This document shows, piece by piece, positions 13,614 through 24,622 of a DNA stretch of 64,000 nucleotides. This stretch comes from Diospyros lotus (lineage: Eukaryota > Streptophyta > Magnoliopsida > Ericales > Ebenaceae), in contig NC_068352.1 of NCBI RefSeq assembly GCF_014633365.1, forward strand, positions 25,205,310 through 25,269,309, in the 5' to 3' direction. Under the pieces are notes generated by a model. That model saw only the letters and a program-made list of their open reading frames with translations, searched no databases and had not been told where the DNA came from. Numbering within the stretch: position 1 is the first letter of the stretch; each line of letters opens with the position of its first letter. The translations under genes were made by a program, and so were the position numbers.

Positions 13614-14671
13614 CTATTGCAAATAACTAAGGACATAGTTAATCATATCAATCCTCGCAGCAGGAGCAATCATGCAGAAATGATCAAGTAATTTTGGCTT
13701 TCTTCCAATTTCACTGGCAACCATGAACCTCTCATTTATGTTTGCAAATGGGACAACATCCAGAAATTTGGCTAATTCTTCCCTTTGTAATAATGATCTC
13801 TTTCCTAATTTGTCACCAATTGAGCACAAACTTTTCTCCATTGTCTCTAATAGCTTGTTAATAGAATCACTAACAATTGAAAGCTCATTTGAAATCTGCT
13901 CCCATCTTCCTCTTTTTCTTACTCCACTCTTGCTAGAATTAGGGATAGTCTCAGTTGATGCAACTTCCTCTCCTTGCTCCTCCAAATTGTTAACCTCATC
14001 CTCCCCTGGTTGTTGCTCTTGATGATTGTTCAAGTCTTAGAGTATTTCAGCAAGTGACTGGGCATACTCCCCAATAGCTCTATATTTTCCCCAAATTTTC
14101 ACCCAATCATCATAGTATGGCATGGATTTACCTCTCACATACTTCACATATTTGTCTTTCTGCAAATTTAAAATTAAATATTTGTCATCAATATGAAATT
14201 TTTTTCTAAATCAAATAAATAATAACAAAATTAGTAAAATAAAATTAATAAATTAATCATTACCTTTTCAAACTCAACCCATACCTCCTCACTGTCACAC
14301 TCAATCATCTTTAGTCTATCATTCCAACCAAATCCAGTGTTAATCATCAAAGTTTGAAGACAATTATAAAACCTCTTCCAAGTATCCATCTTTGAAATGA
14401 TATGCGATACAGTTTTCAAGTCTGTATTGGGGAAAATGGCATTTAGCCTAACTTGTAGTTTAGCCAAGTAACCACCTTTCCACTAGTTATCTTGCTTGAA
14501 CTTAGGATCCTGACTTAACTCCTTTAACAAATTTAACAGAGTCCGTTCTTCATTTACCCTCCACGACCTCCTAGACCTACTGCCTTCTCCACCATCATCA
14601 GTATGAGAAGTACCTTTAGATTTTCTTACATTTTTTCCTTTAGAATTCGTTGAGTTATCTATGCTTTCCAT
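13614..14671 (-). pseudogene. PIF/Harbinger ORF1: Myb/SANT-like DNA-binding protein, broken
   Basis: Two exon-like blocks, 14671-14264 and 14159-13614, join in phase across a GT-AG intron. The first carries a Ser/Lys-rich N-terminus, then RRSWRVNEERTLLNLL and a region typical of the plant Myb/SANT-like domain (Myb_DNA-bind_3 type), ending DSEEVWVEFEK. The second continues KDKYVKYVRGKSMPYYDDW and an acidic tail. In Harbinger elements this protein helps bring the transposase to DNA. Two in-frame stops, TAG at 14483-14485 and TAA at 14037-14039, break the frame. Confidence 0.75.
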
Positions 14672-14993
14672 CTCTGTTTAAAACAATGATTAAAGCAACG
14701 CTTATAAATTTTATGGTTAAAAAATGCAGAAAGATAGAAACAAATAAATTATATTACAAATAAGTCAAAATTTCAAATTTGACAAACATAAAATTATAAG
14801 AACAATGATTTTTTTTTTAGTACATGCATAATTTAATTCTACAGTTCACAAATAACAAAACTTACACAAAAAATTCAATTCTATTGTTCATTACAAAACA
14901 CTCCATATTTGCATGGTGCACATAAAAAAAATTGTTCAATTCTGCATGTCACACAATACATAATTCATTAAACAACGAAAAAATTACTCAATT

Positions 14994-16413
14994 CTACCTA
15001 GTTGTGTACTCATTCCACATTTCTTGGGCTTTATGCAACCGTTACGCTGTCCACTCTGTGGTTGGTTCAACAACATTTACACTATCATCAATGTCAGTAT
15101 TCAACTCATTGTAGATATCTTCTGCATATTCATCAACTAATGTTCCCAACTCCTTATAAATGAAATTTTGTAAAATACAGCAAACAATAATAATTTTGTT
15201 CACTGTTTCGATAGAGTAGTAAGATCCATAGCCTAATATTTTCCAACGATTCTTTAAACTACCGAAAGCTCTATCAACTATATTGCGTGCTTGGGAATGT
15301 CTCCAATTGAAGTACTCCTCATGATTTGAAGGAGAAGGATGTCCACTTCCGAAGGTTCCTGAGTGATATCGATAGCCCTTAAATGGTGACAAAAAACCAG
15401 GTCCGTTTGTATAGCCAGAATCAACTAAATAATATTTTCTTGTAAATGTTAAAAAAATAATTAATTAATTAGTTAAATATCTAATAACTTACAAAATTTG
15501 AAGATAAGTTTTTACGTAATTTACCAGTTAAAACTTTGAAGCCATTTGGTTTTGTTATTGCATCTCTCAAAATCCTACTGTTAGTTGATGAACCTTCCCA
15601 TCCTGGGTAAACGTACACAAACCTGCCAAATCTATCAACTACTCCAAGCACATTGGTGAAAATTTCACCTTTTCTATTTCTATAACGAGTCTTTTTATCT
15701 CCAGACACTATTACTTTAATATGCGTGCCATCTAGTGCACCTAAACAACCTTATATGAAATGCAAATGTTTTAACCTTATTATATAATTAATGTGTAATT
15801 TCGAAGCTAATTCAAAATTACTTTGAAGGATTACCTCAAAAAACTTTCAAGGCATTTTCAACCAGTTTGTTGATACTAGTTCAGGATCCATAATCATCAT
15901 TGGGTAAAGTTTTAAGATGGAAGACAAAATTTTATGAAAAACCTTACTAATAGTTTGCCCTGATCTAATCCAATCAGTGCTTTGGTATCTATTTTTCATA
16001 CAATGTGCACAAAAATTGAGAAAAATAACCGCCATCTCTTCTATTGTGACGAACCTAGTTTCTTTTAAACCAACATGCCTCAACAAATTACATAATAGAC
16101 CACAAGTTCTCATATCCATTCTTATAGTGCATATTGCAGTTGTGTCATTGTGGAGCAACTTGTTAAGTTGTACCATCTGTGACTTCATTCTAATGTAAAT
16201 TAGATCTCTTCTAAGATTTCCTACTTTATAGGAGGTAGGTTCATCCAAACTAAATTCTGATACTTTTGCAACAGCTACAACAACACTTGCTATAGATCTA
16301 AGCAGCCAACATATTATAATTATCAACCATAATAATCCCTCAGGATCATCATCAATGTCCCAAGAGTCCTCGTCCCATTCAATATCAAACTCCTCAAGAT
16401 CCATATTATCCAT
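14994..16413 (-). pseudogene. PIF/Harbinger DDE transposase (HARBI1-like), broken
   Basis: Three exon-like blocks are visible. 16413-15838 starts at MDNMD with an acidic N-terminus, followed by the RMDMRTCGLLCNLLR and TRFVTIEEMAVIFL motifs. 15749-15525 contains GALDGTH with the first catalytic Asp. 15438-14994 contains VDSGY with the second Asp, then ARNIVDRAFG. At the usual catalytic Glu position of the last motif (typically N-I/V-E-R-x-F-G) there is Asp. Stops occur at 15847-15849 and after TTEWTA near 15042, and the exon phases do not join cleanly. It is a recent but inactive transposase remnant. Confidence 0.8.
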
Positions 16414-16530
16414 TACAACTACTAACGAAAAAAAAAAAAAAGAGTTAATAAGAACTTTTGGCCAAAGAACATTATTTTTCAACACATAAATGATTATTCT
16501 TGAACAATCAAATACTAAAAATGAGGTCAC

Positions 16531-18036
16531 ATTATGAATTAGAAATGTTATATAAAAATTAAATGCTATATTGTTTGTTTTTGCAAAATGTATATATCCT
16601 ATGTGATATTAAAAACTTATACCCTACTTTTTAACTTTTTAGTGTAGCAGCTAGAAAAATGCTTTAGAAAGGTACAACCTAAATTTTTAGACTGTTTTGT
16701 GTTGGTTATTTTAGTATGCGTGTTTGTCATGTTCATTTGAGATAGATAATATCATAGATATAGACTCTTTGTAATCACTATTTCCATCATGAAGAAACTT
16801 TCACTAGAAAGGTTAATTGACACAATCCACAATTATCAGTGAAGGAAAAAAATGCAAGAACGATTAATATGAGAACATGTCAAAGTGCTATGATGAATGC
16901 TAAGTTTAGCAGAAACAATAAAATGCATGAATAAAAAAAAAAAATCACACAATATACCCACACACAACTCTCGACACAATAACTTATGATAGATTGCTTA
17001 ATATAAAATTATCTAAATGTGGAAAGGTTTTCAAGAAAAGTTTTTACTTGCTCATTTTATAATAAAATAAAAGTATTTTATAACAAAATATAAAATAACT
17101 TAGATAGAAAAATTTCATAGAATATAAATATATAAATATGTTACTAATGATGCATAAGGGTTGAGAAACAACACATGAAAGACACTCAAATAGAGCGTTC
17201 CATGGCAGCAACAGTGACAATAAAACTCTAATTCTCTGAATTCACGTATTATCACGATATACTTTATTTAAAGTTAGAATTTAAATCATGAAACTGTACG
17301 ATGTTTGAAAATTTTTATAAAAATAAGACATCTAAAGCAAATATTCATGTCTCCTCCACAGAAAACGAAGCCACATTGAACATAATATAAAAATATTCTA
17401 TTCATTGTGGGAAAATTTACAAAAATGTAGAAGAAGATAACACACATACACACATACACATAAAGGATTCTAGAAATAACACACATACACATACACATAC
17501 AGGATTCTAGACATGTAGAAGAAGCCACAGAGAACAGAATATAACACACACACACACACATACATATACAGAAAATACGAGAAGAAGAAAATTTACAAAA
17601 AAAAATTACAGAAAATAGAAGAGAAGAAGATTTACAGAAATAGAGAAGATTGTGGGGGACGCGATGATTACCAGTAATGAAAAGAAGATTTACAGAAAAT
17701 GAAAGGAAGATGAACAGTCTCCCTCTGTTAATTTCGTGGAAGTGTGAAGATGAATACTAAACAACAATTAAAAATAAAAGAAAAGAAGATGAACGTGAAG
17801 GACGACGTTTCAATGTGAGGTTTTATAGAAGGGTATGTGTGTAATTTACCTTTATCTGTAAAATGTTAGATAAATTTATCTGATCCCGCCCTCAAATAAA
17901 TTTATTTGACAAAAGTAAGATAAGAGGTCACGTGAGCCCCTTTCCAGAAAAACCCAGATAAGTTTAACAAACACGGAGAAAAAAATAAATATCTGAAATG
18001 CTTCCCATATCTGACCTTATCCCCCCATATCTTGGT
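16531..18036. other. Harbinger 5' (minus-strand) non-coding part
   Basis: This is AT-rich DNA upstream of the transposase on the minus strand. It includes irregular CACATA/CACACA tracts between about 17440 and 17570. No further gene was recognised. Confidence 0.6.
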
Positions 18037-18884
18037 TAATAAACACCCCCCCTAATGAATACCAATCAAATCCACATAATGCACAATCAATATTTTCAGT
18101 TACACTCAAAAAATAGATAACAAGATGTGCCTCAACAGATTTTTACTAACCTTAATAACTCCACATAGATCACCAATGTACTTATAACCATTTAAATTAA
18201 AAAAACTTACATCATCTAAATCTATCTGTACCCAAATTGCTCACATCTTCACCTAAAAATCTTAATATTCCAATCCAACAATGAAATATCATATTTCAAA
18301 GTTTGTCATTGCTAATATCAAATAGTGTCAAAATATCGATAAAGAAAGGCCCAACATAAAACAAACTCGGATAATGGATTTGGACCACAAGTTTGGGTGA
18401 GATAGATTTGGATCTATTAGATCCAAGCTAAATAGCTTGGCTGGTTAGATCTAGTCTGAATGGATCAAATATGAATGAATTTGGGTAGGGATATGATAGA
18501 TCTAGGCAGATTTGGACAGGAAAAGCTCGAAAGACCAACAGTTATGGCAAACTCGTTGACGACAATGGTATGTGATTAGTGGAGAAGACGAAGGCTAACG
18601 GATGGAATCGTTGACGATTGAAGAAGGAAGATGGCAACCAAAAAGACAAATAGTCGATGATAATGACGAATGGCATAGGAGTTGTTTTCGATAGTGGTGG
18701 AAAACTCAAAGGTTGACAATTATAATAGATCGTTAACTATGGAACACAAACAACTGATAACGATGGCAGCAGTGACAATAGGGAACAAGACCTTTGGTGA
18801 CAAAGAAGATGAAATGTTTCGGATCTAATGGTAAAGATTTGCCAAAAACTAATAGTTTGATTCAATAGATCTGATGTACTAGTT

Positions 18885-19238
18885 TGCCATAATTTTAGAT
18901 CGAAAACAAATCACGAATAAGCCATCAACCACACAAATGAACATAGAATTTAATGTAAAAAAACTCAAATTAAGAAAAATTACGGACAAAAAGAACAAAA
19001 TATCACTAAGATGATATTGATACTACAATAGTGATATAACTGTAATAATTTTAGGGTATTAAGTATCTATTTATAAATCTACCACTCTTTTATAGATATT
19101 TATAAAAAAAATTATATTCTAATAAAAAAATGAGTCGTGAAAAAGATAAATCTTGATGAGTGTTGAAAAAGATAAATTTTCAATTATAAATGTGTTTCAA
19201 TCATAGTCAACTTTAAATTTTAGGTCACAATTATAACA
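18885..19238 (-). repeat. LTR copy 2 (354 bp)
   Basis: This is the partner of 12561-12953. It is shorter through several small deletions and shows many transition differences. Confidence 0.55.
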
Positions 19239-19487
19239 ATATATATTCAAATTTTATCTCAATTTTCAATCAAAATTTGACAACTACCAAATTTAAGATG
19301 TAAATAGAAAAAATAAAAAATTATAAAACAAGGAAATACAAATAATTATAATAAAGCTTAAAACAACAAAATGAAGTAATTAAAAAAAAAAAAAACCTAA
19401 CTTATATGTCATATCAAAGTAGCAGCCACAATGATCTTATATATAGGTAATTGGGTTTGTAGGCGTGTGGCCTTATATATTTTGTTG

Positions 19488-19601
19488 GGATTATGCTACT
19501 TATACAGAAAAGTTTTACAGGAAGTTTTACAGAAAGAATTAAATTTTATTTTTAATTTTTTTATCTTATTTTCTTTTTGAAATCCCGCCGGCGCCTTTTC
19601 A

Positions 19602-19649
<48 letters not shown>

Positions 19650-19769
19650 CTCCCACTCTCTCTCTGAATCCCACAGCCGCCACTTGCACCGTCCGCCATC
19701 GCCGCTTGCACCGCTCGCCGTCGCCCCCACCCGGTCGCCCACACCACCGCCGCTCGCACCGCCGTCGAA
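19488..19769. repeat. Left terminal inverted repeat of the Pack-MULE
   Basis: It matches the complement of about 21370-21706 along its length. It includes a (CT)n tract at 19606-19641 and a GC-rich end with CGCCGCC-type triplets. The GC content is far above that of the surrounding DNA. Confidence 0.85.
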
Positions 19770-20180
19770 CATCAGGGTCCTTTGAGTCGAAGCCCATGGG
19801 CGTGGCTACACGAAACATGCCGGAGCAACCTTCGATGGCCTCATCGAAGCTCCCGTCTTCGCCCAGATCCACCTTCCACAGCGTCAAGTTGGTGTCGGCA
19901 TTTGGCTACTCCATCATCGGCTTCACCTTCTTCATGTTCCCTAACATCAAACAAAAAATCATTATAGAATTGTTCTCCTTATTCTAATTCTTCTTCCCTT
20001 TGATCCTGCTTTAATTCTTCCCATTAATGGATGGGAACTAAAACTTGTTTGTGTACCTGGGTCGCGAACGGTTGCGCGAACAGTATGGCCGCGTTGAAGA
20101 AGCCTCATGACGAGCCACGAGCAGATGAACCTGGAAGCTCTAGTGACGCAAACAGTGGCCGACGGTGGAAAAACTTCCAT
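19770..20180 (-). pseudogene. Captured DFR 5' fragment: exon 1, intron 1, part of exon 2
   Basis: Exon 1 (20180-20057) encodes a DFR-type N-terminus with [20 protein letters not shown] and VRATVRDPG. An intron with GT-AG ends follows (20056-19941). Exon 2 (19940 to about 19770) encodes [27 protein letters not shown] and [13 protein letters not shown], then runs directly into the left TIR. DFR reduces dihydroflavonols with NADPH in anthocyanin synthesis. The nucleotide-binding glycines of the expected TGASGFIGSW motif are replaced ([10 protein letters not shown]), and a TAG stop interrupts exon 2 after KPMME. The retained intron shows that DNA, not mRNA, was copied. A minus-strand TATATAA at about 20312-20318 suggests that promoter was taken too. 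Confidence 0.85.
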
Positions 20181-21159
20181 GGCTAAAGGCTAGAGCTAAA
20201 GTTTGAATTGAAGGTGGGAATATTGGGAACAAAGATTGATAGAATTTGAGGCTAGAAATGGGGATGGTATTAGGTGAAGTGATGATTTTTCTGCTGTTCC
20301 TTGAGGTTGCATTATATAAACCAACAAGGGGAATGGTTTCGTTTAGAGTTGAATTACCATGTTTGTGCCCTGTGGGATTTGGTCACTGGTCATGAAAAAA
20401 CTGCAACATCCGGATATACTTGAGGCCGAATAATGTATTCAGTCTTGAATAGGAGATTACTTAGGATTGACTTATATGAATATTTGCCCACAAATGCTCA
20501 ATGCATCCATTATTATTCACTATCTAGAGCAGTTGATGTAAGAATGATAGGAACAGGGGAATGGCATTGCAGTTTCTCTGGAACGCAAGAACTTGATTTG
20601 CCATGTGATTGATTATGAACCCGATTTGGTGGTTTTCCAATAGGGCATTCAACTGCAACTACAATTATCGCAATTGAAACCTGAAATCATTTCACTCCTT
20701 GATTACCTTAATAATTTCTGTAACAGGGGCAACATAGATTTCCAAATTACAGGAAGTTAATTGGTTCCATTTCCTTCCTTTCTGGGCAAATCTAGCAGTT
20801 ATAACTTCTCATTTTTTTTGTATCTGGAGCTGTATGCCCCTCCTTCCCAGATAGAACATGAATTTTCCCTCAAAATGGAATTCATTTCCTCAACAATTTC
20901 AGTTGAGAAGTTGATAATCCAGTACCTGTTGTATTTTCAAGAATAGAATGCAGAAAACATTAATAGGGCTCTTCCTTTAATCACAGCGGGAGCACATCAT
21001 CCACTTAATTATTCTTTTGAAAAGATAACAAAAGAGCCCATTTAAGAAGACAATGAAGACAATTGCTTAAAGCCAATAGTCAAAAACAGAAAAATAGAAA
21101 GAAAAAAAAAAAGGATAATTGCTTAAGCTAGCTTTTTTATTTGGTGAATGATTCAAAAT
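20181..21159. other. Non-coding DNA between the two DFR pieces
   Basis: On the minus strand this would be 3' flank of the last exon followed by promoter of the next first exon, if the cargo is a single slice. No other coding sequence was recognised. Confidence 0.4.
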
Positions 21160-21369
21160 CTAGGTGCCAGTGACCGGGCTTTGGGAGGAATGGTCATCGG
21201 CAGGGGTTTCAAAGGAGTAGGGAAGTAATCCCTTATCCCTGCCGGTGTCAATGGCTCCTTTGAATATGTCCTCCAAGTTGTACTTGAACTTGAATCCCAT
21301 TCCTATCAGCTTCTTCGACAAGAACGTCACACTTGGCCAGTTTTTGTCAATCCTTTCAAACCTGCAACG
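21160..21369 (-). pseudogene. Captured DFR 3' fragment: last exon
   Basis: The minus-strand frame from about 21366 to the TAG at 21160-21162 encodes [30 protein letters not shown] and [11 protein letters not shown], which match the C-terminal exon of DFR-like reductases. It begins right at the inner edge of the right TIR after a CAG acceptor-like word. In minus-strand order this last exon comes before the first exon at 20180, so the two pieces do not form one gene. The frame is open and ends at a natural stop. Confidence 0.8.
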
Positions 21370-21706
21370 GCTGTGGGTGCGGGGTGAGCGGCGGCCGAGA
21401 GGGGGCGGGCGACGGCTGTGCCAGGAGAGCCCCCAGGGGGGGCGACGGCGGTGGGGAGGGGCGAAGGCAGTTCGAGCGGCGGTGGAATGGGTGACGGCGG
21501 GCGGTGCCAGCAGTGATGGCGGACGGTGCAAGCGGCGGCGGCGACGAGATTCAGAGGGAGAGTGGGAGAGTAGTGAAAGAGGGAGAGAGAGAGTGAAAAG
21601 GTGTTGGCGGGATTTCAGGAAAAAAATAAAATAAAAAATTAAAAATTAAATTAAATTCTTTCGATAAAGTTTTCTTTAAAATTTTGCTGTACAAGTAGCA
21701 TAATCC
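21370..21706. repeat. Right terminal inverted repeat of the Pack-MULE
   Basis: This is the inverted partner of 19488-19769. Its GC-rich inner half is longer and more variable than the left one. Confidence 0.85.
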
Positions 21707-21905
21707 ATTTTGTTGGGGTTTGGTGGTGGCCTCGTTACAGCTACTTGAAGATTGCTAAGTGTACTAGCTTGTTGCATGTCATTTCACATGTGTATAATAA
21801 TCTTTATTGATATGAGTAATGTTCTATTGACTGCGTGGAGCAATAATTTATATTATCCAATATTAATGTGTCTACCCAATGTTTTGTTTTCACCGTCGGA
21901 CAATA

Positions 21906-22088
21906 AAACATTATGAATCATGCTATATGTACATTATTTTTATACATTTTAAGTTACACAAAGAATATTATGACTAAAATACCCTGCGCCTCTCCATGCG
22001 TCTCAGAGGGATATGCTTGTCATTGGTACATTTTTGTGTAGTTCAAGGTGTACACAAAGACATACTAATAGTATTATTCAAATATTAT
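21906..22088. mobile_element. MITE copy 2 (same family as 9207-9389)
   Basis: The body is 21915-22079 (165 bp). It shares long stretches with copy 1, including TATTATGACTAAAATACC and TTTTGTGTAG. The flanking 9-mers AAACATTAT and AAATATTAT agree at 8 of 9 positions, consistent with a slightly decayed target duplication. The ends GAATCATGC and, inverted, GAATAATAC correspond to the copy 1 ends. Confidence 0.7.
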
Positions 22089-23093
22089 TCATATTGATAA
22101 TACATATGAGTTAAATATGATTTGACGCGCTGTATTTGTATCAATATTTTTTTTCATATTTATCTTAAATAAATTAAAATTTTTGAATACCTCTAAATAG
22201 AGTTATTCATATTCATTCAGAAATATTGCTCCACATTATGATTTTAATCTGAATAAGTGTTAAAGTAGAATTATTATGTATTGATGGTTGAGAAATATAT
22301 AAGATGAATTCTCATACCATGATACCAATGATGATATTTCAATATATTTTTTTAAAAAAAAATGTTATTACCTTTTAAAACATAAAATGCTAAAAATATG
22401 TTTAATTAAAAAATAATTTAATCATTTGATAGAAAATTAGAATTAAAAAATGGAAAAATAATTTTTAGAATTGAACAAGCCCTAATCTTTTGTTTCAGAA
22501 AGGAATATTTAGAATAAATTTTGGGCGGCCCGGCAGCAAGTGAACCCTGAATTAATATTATAGTGGACCTATATTGTCTGGACAACGTGGCCTTAGTGGC
22601 CTGTACTTGTGTGACCAAGCGGCCTTTGAAATTATGGGCATGGTAATGGGTGGGCTTCTTGGCCCATCCCCCCATCTTCACCCACTCGTATAAAGGCAAA
22701 TACTCTTGTTTTCTTCTTCTTCTTTTTTTCTATGTACAAAATACTCTTGTTTTCAAACGACTAATAGAATAGACATTAGGAGAGTTTAATATTACAGAAT
22801 TATATAATTATAATAATTAAATAAAACATATATCGAAATAATTTACCAAATTACTAAATATTATTTCTTATCTCAAATTAGAATAACAGTTAAGAGAGGA
22901 TAACAGCTCTATTAGTGTGTATATATACGAGGGGGGTGCAATTTAAAGATAAACTATTATTTGAATGCATTTAAAGGTAAATCTTACATTTTTGTAATAA
23001 TTTTTGTGTTAAACTTTTTTATATGAGCATTATTATTAATATAAAATAAAATTTTACCTTAAAACAAATAAAATTTTAATTCAATTCTACTCG
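22089..23093. other. AT-rich intergenic DNA
   Basis: No gene or clear repeat was recognised. The short frames here show no known domain. Confidence 0.55.
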
Positions 23094-23474
23094 GGTTAAT
23101 TACACCAATAATCACTCAACTTTACATTACATTCTGTTACTATTTGCTCACTGAATTTTGAAATATTACATGTTAGTCACTAATATTTCAAAACTGTTAT
23201 TACTTAGTCACTAAACTTTAAAATATTATATGTTAGTCATTAATATTTCAAAATCGTTTCTTACTCGTCACTCGTTAGCCACTAAACTTTAAGTTCACGA
23301 GTGACATATGAGAAACAGTTTCGAAATATTAATGATTAATAGGTAACATTTTAAAGTTTAGTGATTAAGTAGTAACAGTTTTAAAATATTAGTGATTAAC
23401 AAGTAACATTTTAAAATTCAATAACTAAACAATAATAGGAAACAAAATTAAATAATTATTAGTGTAATTAATCC
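23094..23474. mobile_element. Foldback element (long inverted repeat, 381 bp)
   Basis: The left end GGTTAATTACAC and the right end GTGTAATTAATCC are inverted copies. The arms stay complementary for about 180 bp around words such as TTAGTCACTAATATTTC and TAGTCACTAAACTTTAAA. Within each arm the same 50-60-bp motif also repeats. No coding sequence is present and no clean target duplication was found. Confidence 0.65.
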
Positions 23475-24586
23475 AATTTTAATCGTTACAATAATGCTAA
23501 CTCTCTTCCAAATAAAGCCACATGGCAATGCAGTTTGGTGTTCAGAACTCAAGACCAACATGAGGAGATTTCATTCGAATTAAACAGTGAAGCCATCATG
23601 TCCTATATTACCTAATCGTATCATTGTACTGTTCATGGTGGCACTGAGCATTTAATTTAGGGCAGCCACCAATACAATTTTTTTTGGTTTATCTGTTGAT
23701 GGGTTCTGTCTTCCACTACCATAATCTCCTAATTATATATATATAATTTCGTTGATATATGGTGGGTTTCTTCCTCACCAGAAGCCTCCTTTTCCACCGC
23801 CACTCTGCAACTTAATGGAGCTTAGATTGAACGGATATGAATCAATAAAGTGTTTTTGATATTGTTTTCTATTGAGGAATGGCTGCTGCAATAATTTTCC
23901 CAGACTTTCTTGGTATAGAAAATTGGAGGAGTGGTTGATATTGGAACTGAAAGCCGCATTGTTTGCTTCAAAGGGTTTTGTCACCATGGGCCATTCAATC
24001 CAATCATGCTACCTTTCTCACCCACTCTCTCTTTCCCTCTGTCCATTCATAATTTATATAATATTTTGAGGATATCATCATTGGGTGATCTTTTATTATT
24101 TGTGTCTTTAATTTTTATAAAAAATAAATAAATTATAGATAGAGACTTTATTTAATTATATAAATCAAAGAATTAAACCTATAACTTATTAATACAAATC
24201 TCAATTTATCACTTAATCTTATTGAGAACAATTTCTACATTATTTTTTTCCTTGGAATGGTTGGTTATACGGCACTGAAACAATTGAAAAGATTAAAAAG
24301 ATGCTTGCCAGTCAAAGCCAAGGAGCAAAACTTCAAAAACATCAAGAAAATTAATTGAATTTTCCTTCTCAACGAGAAAGAAAAATGGAAAATGACTTGA
24401 AAATAAGCTTTAGAAGGACGAAGCAGAGCTTGAAAAGGACACCACAGAGACAGCGTTACCATTATTGGGAAGGAAGGCTTGCTTGCTTGTGCTTTGTTTG
24501 TCAAACCCTAGAACTCAAAGGCACAATCATTGTTACTTTCCTGCTCACTTTCCATGCCCAATTACCAATAAGTCACTTTCAGAATC

Positions 24587-24622
<36 letters not shown>

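Larger units (their letters stand above)
13037..18051 (-). mobile_element. PIF/Harbinger DNA transposon (about 5.0 kb), both genes decayed
   Basis: The left end GGGGGCGTTTGTTAA (13037-13051) matches the complement of the right end, GGGGGGTGTTTATTAA (18036-18051). A 3-bp direct repeat CTA (13034-13036 and 18052-18054) flanks the element, as expected for this superfamily. Further subterminal similarity, such as GGAAGCATT and GTTTGTTAAA, continues inward from both ends. Inside are the two genes typical of autonomous PIF/Harbinger elements, a Myb/SANT-like protein and a DDE transposase, both on the minus strand and both carrying stops, so this copy is unlikely to move itself. Confidence 0.88.
12561..19238 (-). 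mobile_element. Degenerate LTR retrotransposon interrupted by a PIF/Harbinger element
   Basis: Two related direct repeats, 12561-12953 and 18885-19238, begin TGTTAT or TGCCAT and both end TTATAACA. They differ mainly by C/T and G/A transitions, as expected of old methylated LTRs. ATATA flanks both outer ends (12556-12560 and 19239-19243), but the left one lies in a TA microsatellite, so this is weak support. Minus orientation is suggested by a TATTTATAAA box within the LTRs and by an ATCAGA-containing sequence next to 18884 where a tRNA primer site would lie. With the nested element removed, the internal region is only about 0.9 kb, with no gag or pol recognised, so it would be a non-autonomous element. 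Confidence 0.5.
19479..21715. mobile_element. Pack-MULE carrying DFR gene sequence
   Basis: The element body is 19488-21706 (2219 bp), flanked by a perfect 9-bp direct repeat ATTTTGTTG (19479-19487 and 21707-21715). The ends GGATTATGCTACTT are identical on opposite strands for 14 bases. The inverted repeats continue for about 280 bp, through an AT-rich part, CCCGCC, a CT microsatellite and a GC-rich GCCGCC block (left to about 19770, right from about 21370). No transposase is present. The interior carries recognisable dihydroflavonol 4-reductase sequence on the minus strand. Long TIRs, a 9-bp target duplication and host gene cargo define a Pack-MULE. Confidence 0.9.

Noticed and set aside
15977..16198. 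Plus-strand 73-codon frame
   Set aside because: It is antisense to the Harbinger transposase exon.
19577..19987. Plus-strand 136-codon frame rich in Ser, Pro and Arg
   Set aside because: It runs through the MULE inverted repeat and CT microsatellite and opposes the DFR exon 2 frame. It is a shadow of GC-rich repeat sequence.
21245..21634. Plus-strand 129-codon Arg/Gly-rich frame
   Set aside because: It is the antisense of the DFR last exon plus the GC-rich right TIR, with no domain.
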